Shown: positions 7,779-17,600 of the stretch, piece by piece
How the letters are laid out: every line of letters begins with the position of its first letter
Position numbering within the stretch: the stretch's first letter is position 1
Made by a program: the position numbers and the translations under genes
The notes under the pieces: model-generated
What the model was told of the DNA's origin: nothing
What the model saw: only the letters and a program-made list of their open reading frames with translations
The model's database searches: none
NCBI GenBank assembly: GCA_963806455.1
Contig: CAWDXZ010000004.1
Coordinates: 62,001-126,000, forward strand
DNA from: Bog-756 sp963806455
GTDB lineage: Bacteria; Actinomycetota; Acidimicrobiia; Acidimicrobiales; RAAP-2
Direction: 5' to 3'
Length of the DNA: 64,000 nt

Positions 7779-9692
7779 CTAGGGCGACGACCCGAGTCGC
7801 CACAGCTGCACCGGTGATGTGCTCAATGCCGCGGGTGAGTCGGTGTACCCCGCCACCAGCCAGTAGCCGTTGTGGCCGGGGGCGCCGATGCGGTGCGACG
7901 GGTAGACGGTCACGACGGCCGACTCGTGCGGTCCGAGCACGACCTGGCGTCCGTGGGCCGGCAACCAGAACCCGTTCGGGTGGTCGGAGCCGATGGTGAC
8001 CATGAAGTGCGGGTAGACCACCTGGCCCGTGGTGTTCCGCACGGCCAGGGTCACCGCGTCCAGCGAGGAGGCGCCGTGCGAGGCCACCACGCCGCGGACG
8101 CCGATCTGCAGGGGCACCGTGGTGAAGGCGAGGACCGACACCACGACGGCAGCCAGCGCCGACCCGACGGCGGTGAGGGTAACCGGCGTCCGGGCCCGGC
8201 TCGGCCGCCGCATCATCACCGGGGCCACCGCCGGGGCCACGCTGACCGCGGCGACCAGGGCGGCGGGGTACAGGTCGAGCAGATAGCTCGAGAGGCTCCG
8301 GGTGGCGAGGAAGAAGGGCAGGGGCAGGAGGATCAACCAGATCCTCTTCATGGCGGGATAGGCGGCGACGAACACGGCCAGTAACGAGATGAAGGCCAGC
8401 AGCCCGGCCGCGGTGAGCAACGTCAGGGAGACCCCGTGGGCGAACCCGTGCAGCACCAGGGTGACAAGGCCTTGCCCGTCGGCCACCAGCGGTTGGGCGA
8501 AGGGGAGGAAGGTGCCCCGAGCCCAGGCGCCCGGCTGCCACACGATGAAGGGAAGGTTGACGATGAGGAATGTGGCGACCGTGACCGCCAGATAGCTCAG
8601 CGTGGGCCCGAGCGGACGGCGACCGGAGTTGCGCGCCTCGATGAAGACGCCGAGGAGGAGGAACGGGACGCAGAACCAGGGTGTCTGCTTGATGGAACAG
8701 GCCAGCCCCAACGCCACCGGGCTGATCCATCGCACCATGCCGGCCGGGCGCCCGAGCGAGAAGCGGTCCCACCGCCACACCGCCAGGACCAGGAAGGGGA
8801 GGAACGCCGCGTCGGTACCACCGGAGCCGAAGATGGCGTCGAAGATGGGCACGGCCAACAGCAGGCATCCGAGCCACCGCAGCGACGCGGGGACGAGAGC
8901 GAAGATGAGCACCCCGGTGATGATCCAGGCGAAGAGGTCCATCCAGTCGACCACGGCGTGGTTGAAGCCCAGGGCCAGGGCCGGTACCTGGAGCAGGAAC
9001 GATCCGGCCGGGTACGAGACGTGGTCCACGTGGCCGCCGCTCACCGTGTACGTCAAGTTGTTGGCCGGGTTCTGGAGGAGATGGGCGGCCGATGCCATCG
9101 TCGAGGTGTACGGGTTCTTCCCGTCGAGCAGGAGGCGGGCGGCGGCCTGATTGAAGGCGGCGGAGTCGGTGCTGTAGAACTGCCGGACGTGGATCGAGTC
9201 CGCCTGTTGGGCCAGGACCGAGCCCACCACCGCCACCAACGCCGACAGCTGGAGGGCCGGCGAGCGGGGGCTCCGGACCAACCACGACGCGGCCAGTCCG
9301 CCGATGCCGACCAGGACCAGCCCGGGGGCGACCACGGCGCCGGGCGGCCAGGTCGACCACGAGCCCCAGAAGCCCAGGCCACCGACGAGCACGGCCAGCC
9401 AGACGAGGCTCCACACGCTGCGCTCGACGGTCGTGGCACTGAGGGTGACGTCGGCGTCCCCGCCAGATGCCGCCCGGCGCCCCGGCCCGCGCCCGTTGCC
9501 GTCTCCGTCCGTCCCGCCCCTAGGGGACGCCTTCGGCTTGCCGCCCCGCCGAGACGGCGGCGCGACAGCGTCCATGACGGTCTCACAGGACGGAGCGGCC
9601 GGCCCAGGTGCTGTCGCGGTGGCCGTGGGCGCGTGCACCGGGGTCAGTTCGAGGTCGTCGGGCCCGAGCGGGTCCGGCCCCCGGCGGCTCAC
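7779..9692 (-). CDS. Large polytopic membrane protein, probable GT-C glycosyltransferase
   Basis: 637 residues. An Arg/Gly/Ala-rich, probably cytosolic N-terminal tail of about 85 residues precedes roughly eleven hydrophobic segments and a C-terminal Ig-like or beta-rich domain (PHFMVTIGSDHPNGFW). The first large loop contains STDSAAFNQAAARLLLDGKNPY, like the acidic loop-1 of DUF2029/GT-C mannosyltransferases, and a KQTPWFC segment recalls GT87 relatives. The GTG start at 9692 overlaps the upstream stop in a GTGA tetranucleotide, indicating translational coupling. It is the last gene of a three-gene minus-strand operon. The donor is presumably polyprenyl-phosphate mannose or a similar lipid-linked sugar (inference). 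Confidence 0.75.
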   Translation of the reverse strand: MSRRGPDPLGPDDLELTPVHAPTATATAPGPAAPSCETVMDAVAPPSRRGGKPKASPRGGTDGDGNGRGPGRRAASGGDADVTLSATTVERSVWSLVWLAVLVGGLGFWGSWSTWPPGAVVAPGLVLVGIGGLAASWLVRSPRSPALQLSALVAVVGSVLAQQADSIHVRQFYSTDSAAFNQAAARLLLDGKNPYTSTMASAAHLLQNPANNLTYTVSGGHVDHVSYPAGSFLLQVPALALGFNHAVVDWMDLFAWIITGVLIFALVPASLRWLGCLLLAVPIFDAIFGSGGTDAAFLPFLVLAVWRWDRFSLGRPAGMVRWISPVALGLACSIKQTPWFCVPFLLLGVFIEARNSGRRPLGPTLSYLAVTVATFLIVNLPFIVWQPGAWARGTFLPFAQPLVADGQGLVTLVLHGFAHGVSLTLLTAAGLLAFISLLAVFVAAYPAMKRIWLILLPLPFFLATRSLSSYLLDLYPAALVAAVSVAPAVAPVMMRRPSRARTPVTLTAVGSALAAVVVSVLAFTTVPLQIGVRGVVASHGASSLDAVTLAVRNTTGQVVYPHFMVTIGSDHPNGFWLPAHGRQVVLGPHESAVVTVYPSHRIGAPGHNGYWLVAGYTDSPAALSTSPVQLWRLGSSP

Positions 9693-10915
9693 GGAAAGAC
9701 GGCCCACGAGCTCACTTCGAATGCGGTGGCGGACACCAGGAGCACCATCGACGACACCAGCACCCAGACGTAGGCCCGCCCCCGGAACCACGTCCCCACC
9801 GCGACCACCAGTGGGAAGGCGAGGAAGATGAAGCGGGGGCGGAGCCCGACCGGCGCTGAGACGAACGCCATTCCGGCGGCCACCAGGCCGTACAACAGCA
9901 TGGGCATCGGCAGCCGGGAGCGGATGGCCATCAGCGCGGCGATGACGGTGACCACGGTCCCGACGAACAGGAGGTCATCCGTCTTGTTGGTGGCGATCGG
10001 GTCGCGGAGGAAGACGCCCACGGTGTGGGCGGCGTAGGCGATCGACGGATAGCTCTTCCAGCCGCCGCGCTCGGTCAGCCGCCAAGCCGACGGGGTCCCG
10101 GTGTGGACCCAGAGCCAGGCCTGATAGGCGAGGAATCCGATCGGCGTCAACACGGGCGCCAGCAGCGAGCGCCAGTTGCGGCTGCCCGCCACCTCCCGGT
10201 AGGCGCACCACAGGCAGCTGATCTCGAAGGCCAAGGCGACCGGCGCGGTGGCGGTGGCGAGCAGTCCGAGACTCCCCGCCAGCAGCCAGCGTCGCCGCAT
10301 GAGGGCGAGGATGCCCAGGGCCACGAAGGTGATGAGGAGCCCCTCCGAGTAGACCATGCTCAGCACGAAGGACCCGGGGAACATGGCCAGCAGGAGGGTG
10401 CCGCGGTCGGCAGCATGCTGACCGGCGTAGGCCCGGATCAGCATCCAGACGGCGATCATGGCCGTGAGACCGGAGACCGAGGTGATGACCACGCCGGCCG
10501 TCAGCAGCGACATCCCGGTGAGGTGGGAGAGCCAGCGGATGCTGAGGGGGAAGAGCGGCAGGAAGGCGATGGTGTTGGCGGCGACGTGCCCGTGGCGGTG
10601 GGGGAGCTGGCTCGGCCACCCCAACTGCGCCGCCCGGATGAACCAGCGGCTGTCCCAGCGGTCGATCTCCCCACCCACGCTGACGTGGGTGAAGATGGTG
10701 GTGACGGCGAGGGTGGCCCAGGCGAGTGCCCGGGACGCCAGGTAGATCACCGCCGGGCGCAGGATCCAACGTGGCCAGGCGCGGGTCGACCGGGCCGGAG
10801 TCGGGTCGGGTCCGGTTTGCGCGATCTCGGGATCGACCGCGACGAGCTCGACGGCGGGCGTCAGGTCGAGCTCCACCGTCCTGGGCGGCGCGGCCATCGG
10901 CAGCTCAGCCGGCAT
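9689..10915 (-). CDS. PIG-V-like mannosyltransferase
   Basis: 408 residues with about nine membrane segments. After a cytosolic N-terminus the first lumenal loop carries IDRWDSRWFIRAAQLGWP, then NTIAFLPLFPLSIRWL and YSEGLLITF. This pattern fits the PIG-V/GT76-like family of GPI-type and bacterial lipid-linked mannosyltransferases. The Asp of WDSRW is the likely catalytic-loop acid. Start ATG at 10915 overlaps the end of the upstream MptB-like gene by 11 bp. An inner ATG at 10897 would avoid the overlap. It is the middle gene of the operon, coupled downstream by GTGA. Confidence 0.75.
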   Translation of the reverse strand: MPAELPMAAPPRTVELDLTPAVELVAVDPEIAQTGPDPTPARSTRAWPRWILRPAVIYLASRALAWATLAVTTIFTHVSVGGEIDRWDSRWFIRAAQLGWPSQLPHRHGHVAANTIAFLPLFPLSIRWLSHLTGMSLLTAGVVITSVSGLTAMIAVWMLIRAYAGQHAADRGTLLLAMFPGSFVLSMVYSEGLLITFVALGILALMRRRWLLAGSLGLLATATAPVALAFEISCLWCAYREVAGSRNWRSLLAPVLTPIGFLAYQAWLWVHTGTPSAWRLTERGGWKSYPSIAYAAHTVGVFLRDPIATNKTDDLLFVGTVVTVIAALMAIRSRLPMPMLLYGLVAAGMAFVSAPVGLRPRFIFLAFPLVVAVGTWFRGRAYVWVLVSSMVLLVSATAFEVSSWAVFP

Positions 10916-12371
10916 GCCCGGAGACGACCCTTCGCCAGCGTTGGCCCCGGACCAGCCAGGCGATAGCGGCCACCGAGGCCAACGACACGAGGACGTACGA
11001 ATTGCCGAGCAGCCGGGGACTGCCCCCCGGCCCCACCAGCAGCATGGCCAGCGCGGCCGTGGCGGCCAGGGCCTTCGACCGCTGGGCGGTGCTGGCGGCC
11101 AACAGGGCGAGACCCCACATCAGGTACCAGGGCCATACCGTGGGACTCCCGATCACGATCAGGACGAGCGCGATCCCCAATGACCGCACTACCTCGTGCC
11201 GGTCAACGGTGACGAGCAGCGCGATGCAGCCGGCCACGGCGGCGAGACCGCAGACGTACTGAGCGCCGGTGACGGCGGCCGAGCGGACGATGGGGATTCC
11301 GATCGGATGGAGCACCTGGAAGGCCAGGTTGCCCAGGGAGACCGACGGGGTCGAGACGATCCGGAGCTTGGTGGGGACGCCCAGCGCCCCCGGACCCAGC
11401 CAGGTCCATCCGTACCCGCACAGCAGGGTCACCGCCATGAATACCACCGCCGTTACCGCCGTGGCCTGGGCCACCAACCGGCCGCGCCGGCCGGGGGGCA
11501 GTCGATGACAACGGTCAACCACCAGGAAGACGATGGCGGCGGCGGCGGGGAGTTTCACCGTGGCCGCCAGCGCGCACAGCACTACCCCGGCGAACAGGCG
11601 GCCGGTCAAGGCCAGGGTGACTCCCGCCACCAGCATCCCGACCATCAGGGCATCGTTGTGTCCGGACGCAACGAAGCTGAAAAGGGCGAGGGGGCTGAGG
11701 GCACCGAGCCAGAGGGCGATACCGGGATCGGTGCCGAGATGGCGGGCCAGGCGGGGCAGCGACACCATGATCAGGACCACCCCGATCAATTCGAGCGCCC
11801 GGAAGGACAGGACCTCGGTCATGAGGGAGCGGCCCGCCACGCCGACGACCCCTTTGGAGGCGGCGACGAAGAACGGCCCGTACGGAGAGAAGGTGTGACG
11901 CCAGACGCTGGCGATCGAGGCGAGCACGGGTCCCGGCCCGAGGACGGACGGTGAGACCGAATAGGGGTCGAGGCCGCGGTGGGCCACGAGTCCCTGCCCG
12001 ACGTAGCTGTAGAGGTCCCGGCTGAAGAGCGGTGGCCCGAGGAAGAAGGGCGTCCCCCAGGCGGCGAGGATCGACCATGCCCGTCCGAGGGTCAGCCGGC
12101 CGGCGAAGGCTTCCCGGCCGACCCCGAGCCAGCCCAGGACGAGCAGGGCGAACGCCACGTAGAAGATGGCGGAGAGGAGTGGGGAGGGGCCCGGGAGCGA
12201 GAACCACCAGCGATAGCCGGCGCCGGGCACCGACCCAATTCGGGTACCGGTCAGGGCCATGCCGAGGGCTCCACTCGCACCGATGGCGACAGGCGCAACC
12301 AGACGAGGAGCCGCCAGGGGGCCGGCTCGACGGACGGTCTGGACTTCCTGCACGAAGGCGGGCGTTCCCAC
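10905..12371 (-). CDS. MptB-like alpha-1,6-mannosyltransferase
   Basis: 488 residues with about twelve hydrophobic segments. The loop FSRDLYSYVGQGLVAHRGLDPY followed by HTFSPYGPFFV is characteristic of the MptA/MptB polyprenyl-phosphomannose-dependent enzymes that extend lipomannan in Corynebacteriales. I chose the GTG at 12371 because AGAAGGAG lies five bases before it; longer in-frame extensions are low-complexity. It is the first gene of the operon, facing the GT87 gene across a shared promoter region. In this lineage the product polymer is not known; a mannan-like lipoglycan is a reasonable inference. Confidence 0.8.
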   Translation of the reverse strand: MGTPAFVQEVQTVRRAGPLAAPRLVAPVAIGASGALGMALTGTRIGSVPGAGYRWWFSLPGPSPLLSAIFYVAFALLVLGWLGVGREAFAGRLTLGRAWSILAAWGTPFFLGPPLFSRDLYSYVGQGLVAHRGLDPYSVSPSVLGPGPVLASIASVWRHTFSPYGPFFVAASKGVVGVAGRSLMTEVLSFRALELIGVVLIMVSLPRLARHLGTDPGIALWLGALSPLALFSFVASGHNDALMVGMLVAGVTLALTGRLFAGVVLCALAATVKLPAAAAIVFLVVDRCHRLPPGRRGRLVAQATAVTAVVFMAVTLLCGYGWTWLGPGALGVPTKLRIVSTPSVSLGNLAFQVLHPIGIPIVRSAAVTGAQYVCGLAAVAGCIALLVTVDRHEVVRSLGIALVLIVIGSPTVWPWYLMWGLALLAASTAQRSKALAATAALAMLLVGPGGSPRLLGNSYVLVSLASVAAIAWLVRGQRWRRVVSGHAG

Positions 12372-12438
12372 GTTGCTCCTTCTGCTGGACCCACCCTGCA
12401 TCGGGCACCGGCGACCAAACTTTCCGGCAACGTTAGCC

Positions 12439-12464
12439 GGTGAAATTGTCATCGAATTGTCACC
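12439..12464. promoter_or_regulatory. Inverted/direct repeat in divergent GT promoter
   Basis: Two AATTGTCA copies lie 11 bp apart (12444-12451 and 12455-12462). They sit inside a larger imperfect inverted repeat, GGTGA...TCACC. This is the only AT-rich spot between the divergent mptB-like and GT87 genes, so it may be an operator or overlapping -35 elements. Confidence 0.4.
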
Positions 12465-12530
12465 TTGCCCATTGACCGACCCGGGGCGGGGCGGTGAGGG
12501 ACGATCAGGGGAGGCGGCCACCCCCCGGAG

Positions 12531-13862
12531 GTGCGGAGTATCGTTTTCGCCGTGGCGCAGGATCACGAGACGCCCCACAGGGCCCGGTCTCGTGAGACGC
12601 CGGGGAGCCGCCGCCTGGACGGTCTGTTATGGCTGGTCGGGGGGGCGTCGGCCGGCTTGGCCGCCGTCAGGGTGTTCCTCCTGGTGTTCCACCGCTCACC
12701 GCTGGACTTCGACATCTACATGATGGGGGGGTCGCACTTCTTCGGCGGCCACCTCTACGACGTGCGGTACTCCACCCCGCAGCTGGGCTTCACCTATCCG
12801 CCCTTCTCGGCCCTGGCCTTCAGCCCGCTCACCCTCATCCCCCGCCAGCCGGCCCAGTACCTCTGGGCCGCGGCCAACCTCGCCGTCCTGGCCGGACTGG
12901 TGGCCGTGTCGCTGCGGGCCGCCCGACCGACGTTGCCGAGCCGCAGGATCGCCCAGTGGTCGCTGGTGCTGATGACGCCTGCCATCTGGTTGGATCCGGT
13001 CAAGCTGAACTTCTCGTACGGGCAGGTCAACATCATCCTGGTCACACTCATCCTCGTCGACCTGACCGGTTGCGTCCGCCTGGATGGCCGAGCGCTGCCC
13101 CGGGGGGTTCTCACCGGGCTGGCGGCGGCGGCCAAGCTCACGCCCCTCATCTTCGTGCCCTTCCTGTTCCTCGTCCGCCGCGGCCGGGCGGCGGCGGTCG
13201 CGCTGGCCACCTTCGTCGGTGCGGTCCTGGCGGTGGCCGCGCTCGGGCCGAGCACGTCCTGGGCCTACTGGACCAAGTACGCGTTCGACGCCGGCCGGGT
13301 GGGGTCGAACTCCTACATCAGCAACCAGAACCTCTCGGGCACGATCGAGCGCTTCCACCACGGCGTCGTGGGCCACTCGCTGTACTACGTCCTCGACCTG
13401 GTGATCGCTGTCGCCGGGATGGCGTTGGCGGTGTGGGCCTACCGCCGGTCCTCGCACCTCCTGGGGGTTCTGGTCTGCGCCACCGTCGGGATGGTGGTAT
13501 CGCCCATCACCTGGGTCCACCACATGGTCTGGGCCGTCCCCATCCTCATCTGGTTGTGCCTCGCCGACGACCGGCCGCGAGGCGGCCGGCTCTGGGCCGG
13601 AGCCGGGGCGCTCATCCTGTGGAGGGCTCCCATCTGGTCCTTGCCCTATGGCGGGAGCGGGCAGGAGCTCCACGAGCACGGCTGGCAGCTGGTCGTCGGG
13701 AGCTCCTACTTCTTCGCCATGAGCGCCTTCCTCCTCGGCGTGGCGGTCATGCTCCTCCTGCGGAGCCGGGGTCGACACCCGTCGCCGAGGCCCACCGACC
13801 ACCTCGAGGTGGCCTTCTCCGGCGCATCCGGCGGAGCGGCCGACCTCCGGTTCCCCCGATGA
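12531..13862 (+). CDS. GT87-family alpha-(1,2)-mannosyltransferase-like protein
   Basis: 443 residues, about ten membrane segments. The first loop has DFDIYMMGGSHFFGGHLYD, then FTYPPFSALAFSPL and FSYGQVNIILV, all features of the GT87/DUF2029 family of actinobacterial polyprenyl-phosphomannose transferases (MptC, PimE-like). NQNLSG and the WVHHMVW segment near the C-terminal end also fit. The GTG at 12531 follows CGGAG directly; the GTG at 12552 is an alternative start. It is divergent from the mptB-like operon and overlaps the next gene by ATGA, so it is coupled to the metal-receptor gene. Confidence 0.8.
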   Translation: MRSIVFAVAQDHETPHRARSRETPGSRRLDGLLWLVGGASAGLAAVRVFLLVFHRSPLDFDIYMMGGSHFFGGHLYDVRYSTPQLGFTYPPFSALAFSPLTLIPRQPAQYLWAAANLAVLAGLVAVSLRAARPTLPSRRIAQWSLVLMTPAIWLDPVKLNFSYGQVNIILVTLILVDLTGCVRLDGRALPRGVLTGLAAAAKLTPLIFVPFLFLVRRGRAAAVALATFVGAVLAVAALGPSTSWAYWTKYAFDAGRVGSNSYISNQNLSGTIERFHHGVVGHSLYYVLDLVIAVAGMALAVWAYRRSSHLLGVLVCATVGMVVSPITWVHHMVWAVPILIWLCLADDRPRGGRLWAGAGALILWRAPIWSLPYGGSGQELHEHGWQLVVGSSYFFAMSAFLLGVAVMLLLRSRGRHPSPRPTDHLEVAFSGASGGAADLRFPR

Positions 13863-14542
13863 GGATCGTCAGCCTCGTCCCCTCGGTCACCGAAACGCTG
13901 TCGACCTGGGACCGTACGCCGATCGCCTGCACGCGGTTCTGTGAGCGACCCGATCTCCCCCACGTGGGTGGCACGAAGGACCCCGATGTCGATCGGATCG
14001 CCGCGCTCGAGCCCGACCTCGTCGTGGTGGACACCGAGGAGAACCGGCGTGAGGACCATGACGCCCTCGTCGGGCGCGGCGTTCCCGTCCATGTCCTCGG
14101 GGTTCGGTCCCTGGACGACGCCCTGTCGTCGATGGGACGGCTGGCCGACCTGGTCGGCGCCCACTGGGCGCCTCGCGAGCTTCCCCGGGCCCGGCCGGCG
14201 CGCCGGCGCGCCTTCATCCCGATCTGGCGGCGGCCATGGATGGCCCTCGGAGTCCCCACCTACGGTGCGTCGCTGCTGGCCCACCTCGGGATCCTGACCG
14301 TGTTCGACGCCGACGGCCCGTATCCGACCGTCACGCTCGAGGGGGCCGGGGAGCGCCGACCCGACCTGGTGCTGGCCCCGAGCGAGCCGTACCCCTTCTC
14401 GGCCCGTCAAAGGGGCGAGCTCGAGTCGGTCGCACCCACGGTGTTCGTCGACGGCCGGGACCTGTTCTGGTGGGGTGCCCGCACCGGGGACGCCGTGGAC
14501 CGCCTGACCCTCGTCCTGGACGCCGCCCTGGACGCCGCTTGA
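13859..14542 (+). CDS. BtuF-like helical-backbone metal receptor protein
   Basis: 227 residues of the periplasmic-binding/BtuF fold (IVSLVPSVTETL at the start, then VGGTKDPDVDRIAALEPDLVVVD), as in cobalamin or iron-chelate binding proteins. It has no signal peptide or lipobox, and no transporter genes are adjacent, so a cytosolic role is implied. Standalone members of this kind are common in actinobacteria and are uncharacterised. Its ATG overlaps the GT87 stop (ATGA). Cobalamin-dependent IcmF follows 94 bp downstream, which makes a corrinoid ligand tempting but unproven. Confidence 0.7.
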   Translation: MRIVSLVPSVTETLSTWDRTPIACTRFCERPDLPHVGGTKDPDVDRIAALEPDLVVVDTEENRREDHDALVGRGVPVHVLGVRSLDDALSSMGRLADLVGAHWAPRELPRARPARRRAFIPIWRRPWMALGVPTYGASLLAHLGILTVFDADGPYPTVTLEGAGERRPDLVLAPSEPYPFSARQRGELESVAPTVFVDGRDLFWWGARTGDAVDRLTLVLDAALDAA

Positions 14543-14636
14543 GCGGGTCCGGCCGGACGACCGGCTGGTGGGTGACAGTACTAGGAAATCCGACTATCTT
14601 ATGGCAGATGACTGAGGCGACCATGACGATGCAACG

Positions 14637-17600
14637 ATGACCATGACCGACCTCTACCGCCCGCAGCACCCGGTCAGGTTCGTCACTGCGGCCAGCCTGT
14701 TCGACGGCCACGACGCCGCCATCAACATCATGCGCCGGCTGCTCCAGGCGCAGGGTGCCGAGGTCATCCATCTGGGTCACAACCGCTCGGTCGACGAGGT
14801 GGTCGAAGCGGCGGTGGCCGAAGACGTGCAGGGAGTGGCGGTCAGCTCCTATCAGGGGGGCCACCTCGAGTACTTCAAGTACCTGGTGGACCGACTGGCC
14901 GACGAGGGGCGGGGCGACATCAAGGTGTACGGGGGAGGTGGCGGGGTCATCATCCCGTCGGAGATCAGCGACCTCGAGTCCTACGGGGTGCAGCGGATCT
15001 TCTCACCGGGCGACGGGCAACGACTCGGGCTCCCCCAGATGATCAACATCCTCGTCCAGGAGTGCGACATCGACCTGGCCGCGGTCCGACCCGTCCAGGC
15101 CGAGGATGTCATGCTCGGTGACGTCCGTGCCCTGGCCCGGGCCATCACCGCCATCGAGTCCGGCTCGCTGAGCCCGGTGGTGGTCCAGGCGTTGTCCGCT
15201 GCGGCACGTCGCCGGACCGTGCCGGTCGTCGGGATCACCGGCACCGGTGGTTCCGGGAAGTCGTCCCTCACCGACGAGCTGATCCTCCGGTTCCGTATGG
15301 ACCAGGGCGACAAGCTCCGGATTGCCGTGCTGGCCGTCGATCCCTCCAAGCGCCGGGGTGGGGGTGCGCTGCTCGGGGACCGCATCCGCATGAACGCCAT
15401 CCACACTCCACAGGTGTTCTTCCGGTCGATGTCGACGAGGGGGAGCGCGTCCGAGGTCCCCGCCTCGGTGCCGGCCGCCATCGATGCATGTCGGGCCGCC
15501 GGTTTCGATCTGGTGATCGTGGAGACGCCCGGGATCGGTCAGGGCAATGCCGCCGTCGTGGACGTGGCCGACCTCTCCCTGTACGTGATGACGCCCGAGT
15601 TCGGCGCTCCGTCCCAGCTGGAGAAGATCGACATGCTCGATCTGGCCGACGTGATCGCCATCAACAAGTTCGATCGGCGGGGGTCCGAGGACGCCCGCCG
15701 CTCGGTCGAGCGGCAGCGGGCCCGGACCCGGGGTGCGGCCACCGCCAGCGCAGTCTTCGGAACCGTCGCCTCGCGGTTCAACGACGAGGGGACGACAGCG
15801 CTGTTCCAACTCCTCCGGGCCGCGCTGGCCGAGCGGGGCCTTCCCGTGGGGGAGCCCCTCCTCCGCCCGGTGGACACGACCGCTTCACCGAGCGGCTCGC
15901 CGATCGTTCCTGCCGACCGCATCCGCTACCTGGCGGACATCGCCGCCACCGTCAGGCACTACCACGCCGACACCGAAGCGCGGGCGCTGATGGTACGGCG
16001 CGCCCAGCAGGCCGGGGCCGTCAGCCTGCTGATGGCGGAGCAGGCCGGCGGGACACAGGGCCCCGAAGCGGCTGCCGTAGCCCGGATCGCCGAGGAGCTG
16101 GCCGCCCGCGTCGGTCGAGATGATCGGGCCCTTCTCGACGAGTTCGTCCGGTTGCAGGAGGAGCGCCGGGCCGACGAGCTCACCGCCCCGGGTGCTGGGG
16201 CTCGAGCCGTCCCCCTCTGGCGCGTCTCGCCGTCCGGCACCCGGGTCCCGAGGGTGGCACTCCCCCGGATGAGCGACGAGGGTGACCGGCTGAGGTGGCT
16301 CCGCTCGGAGCACCTTCCCGGCCACTTTCCCTTCACCGCCGGCGTGTTCTCCTTCAAGCGGGACAACGAGGATCCGGCCCGGATGTTCGCCGGGGAGGGT
16401 GACCCGCGTCGCACCAATCGCCGTTTCCATCTCCTGGCCGAGGGCCAACCGGCCACCCGCCTGTCGACAGCCTTCGACTCGGTCACGCTCTACGGCCGCG
16501 ACCCTGACACCCGACCCGATGTCTACGGCAAGATCGGCACCTCGGGGGTGTCGATCGCCACCCTCGACGACATGAAGGCCCTGTACGACGGCTTTGACCT
16601 GTGCGACCCGTCCACCTCCGTGTCGATGACGATCAACGGGCCGGCACCGACCATCCTGGCCATGTTCCTCAACACGGCCATCGACCAGCAGCTGGACCGC
16701 TTCAACGCCGAACAGGAACGGCCACCCACCGATGCCGAGACCGCCGAGGTGCGGGCCCGGACGTTGCGCACGGTTCGGGGGACGGTGCAGGCCGACATCC
16801 TGAAGGAGGACCAGGGTCAGAACACCTGCATCTTCTCGACCGAGTTCTCACTGGGAATGATGGCCGACATCCAGGAGTTCTTCGTACGGAACGAGATGGC
16901 CAACTTCTACTCCGTCTCGATCTCCGGCTACCACATCGCCGAGGCTGGGGCCAACCCCATCACCCAGCTGGCCTTCACCCTGGCCAACGGTTTCACCTAC
17001 GTGGAGTCGTACCTGGCCCGGGGCATGACGATCGATGAATTCGCCCCTAACCTGTCTTTCTTCTTCTCCAACGGGATGGACGTGGAGTACACCGTGATCG
17101 GACGGGTGGCCCGCCGCATCTGGGCCATCGCCATGCGGGACCGTTACGGCGCCAGTGAGCGGTCGCAGAAGCTCAAGTACCACATCCAGACCTCGGGACG
17201 GTCCCTTCACTCGCAGGAGATGGCTTTCAACGACATACGGACCACGTTGCAGGCCCTCTGTGCCATCTATGACAACGCCAACAGCCTGCACACCAATGCG
17301 TTCGACGAAGCCGTCACCACGCCGTCCCCCGACTCGGTGCGCCGGGCGCTCGCCATCCAGCTCATCATCAACAAGGAGTGGGGCCTCGCCGCCAACGAGA
17401 ACCCCCAGCAGGGGAGCTTCGTCGTCGACGAGCTCACCGACCTCGTCGAGGTGGCCGTCCTGGCCGAGCTCGACCGCCTCTCCGACCGTGGCGGCGTCCT
17501 CGGCGCCATGGAGACCGGCTACCAGCGGGGTCGGATCCAGGACGACTCCATGACCTACGAGCACGCCAAGCACGACGGCTCGCTGCCCATCGTCGGGGTG

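Noticed and set aside
14543..14636. Cobalamin riboswitch before icmF
   Set aside because: Only 94 bp are available, and no B12-box-like sequence (GCCACTG) was seen.
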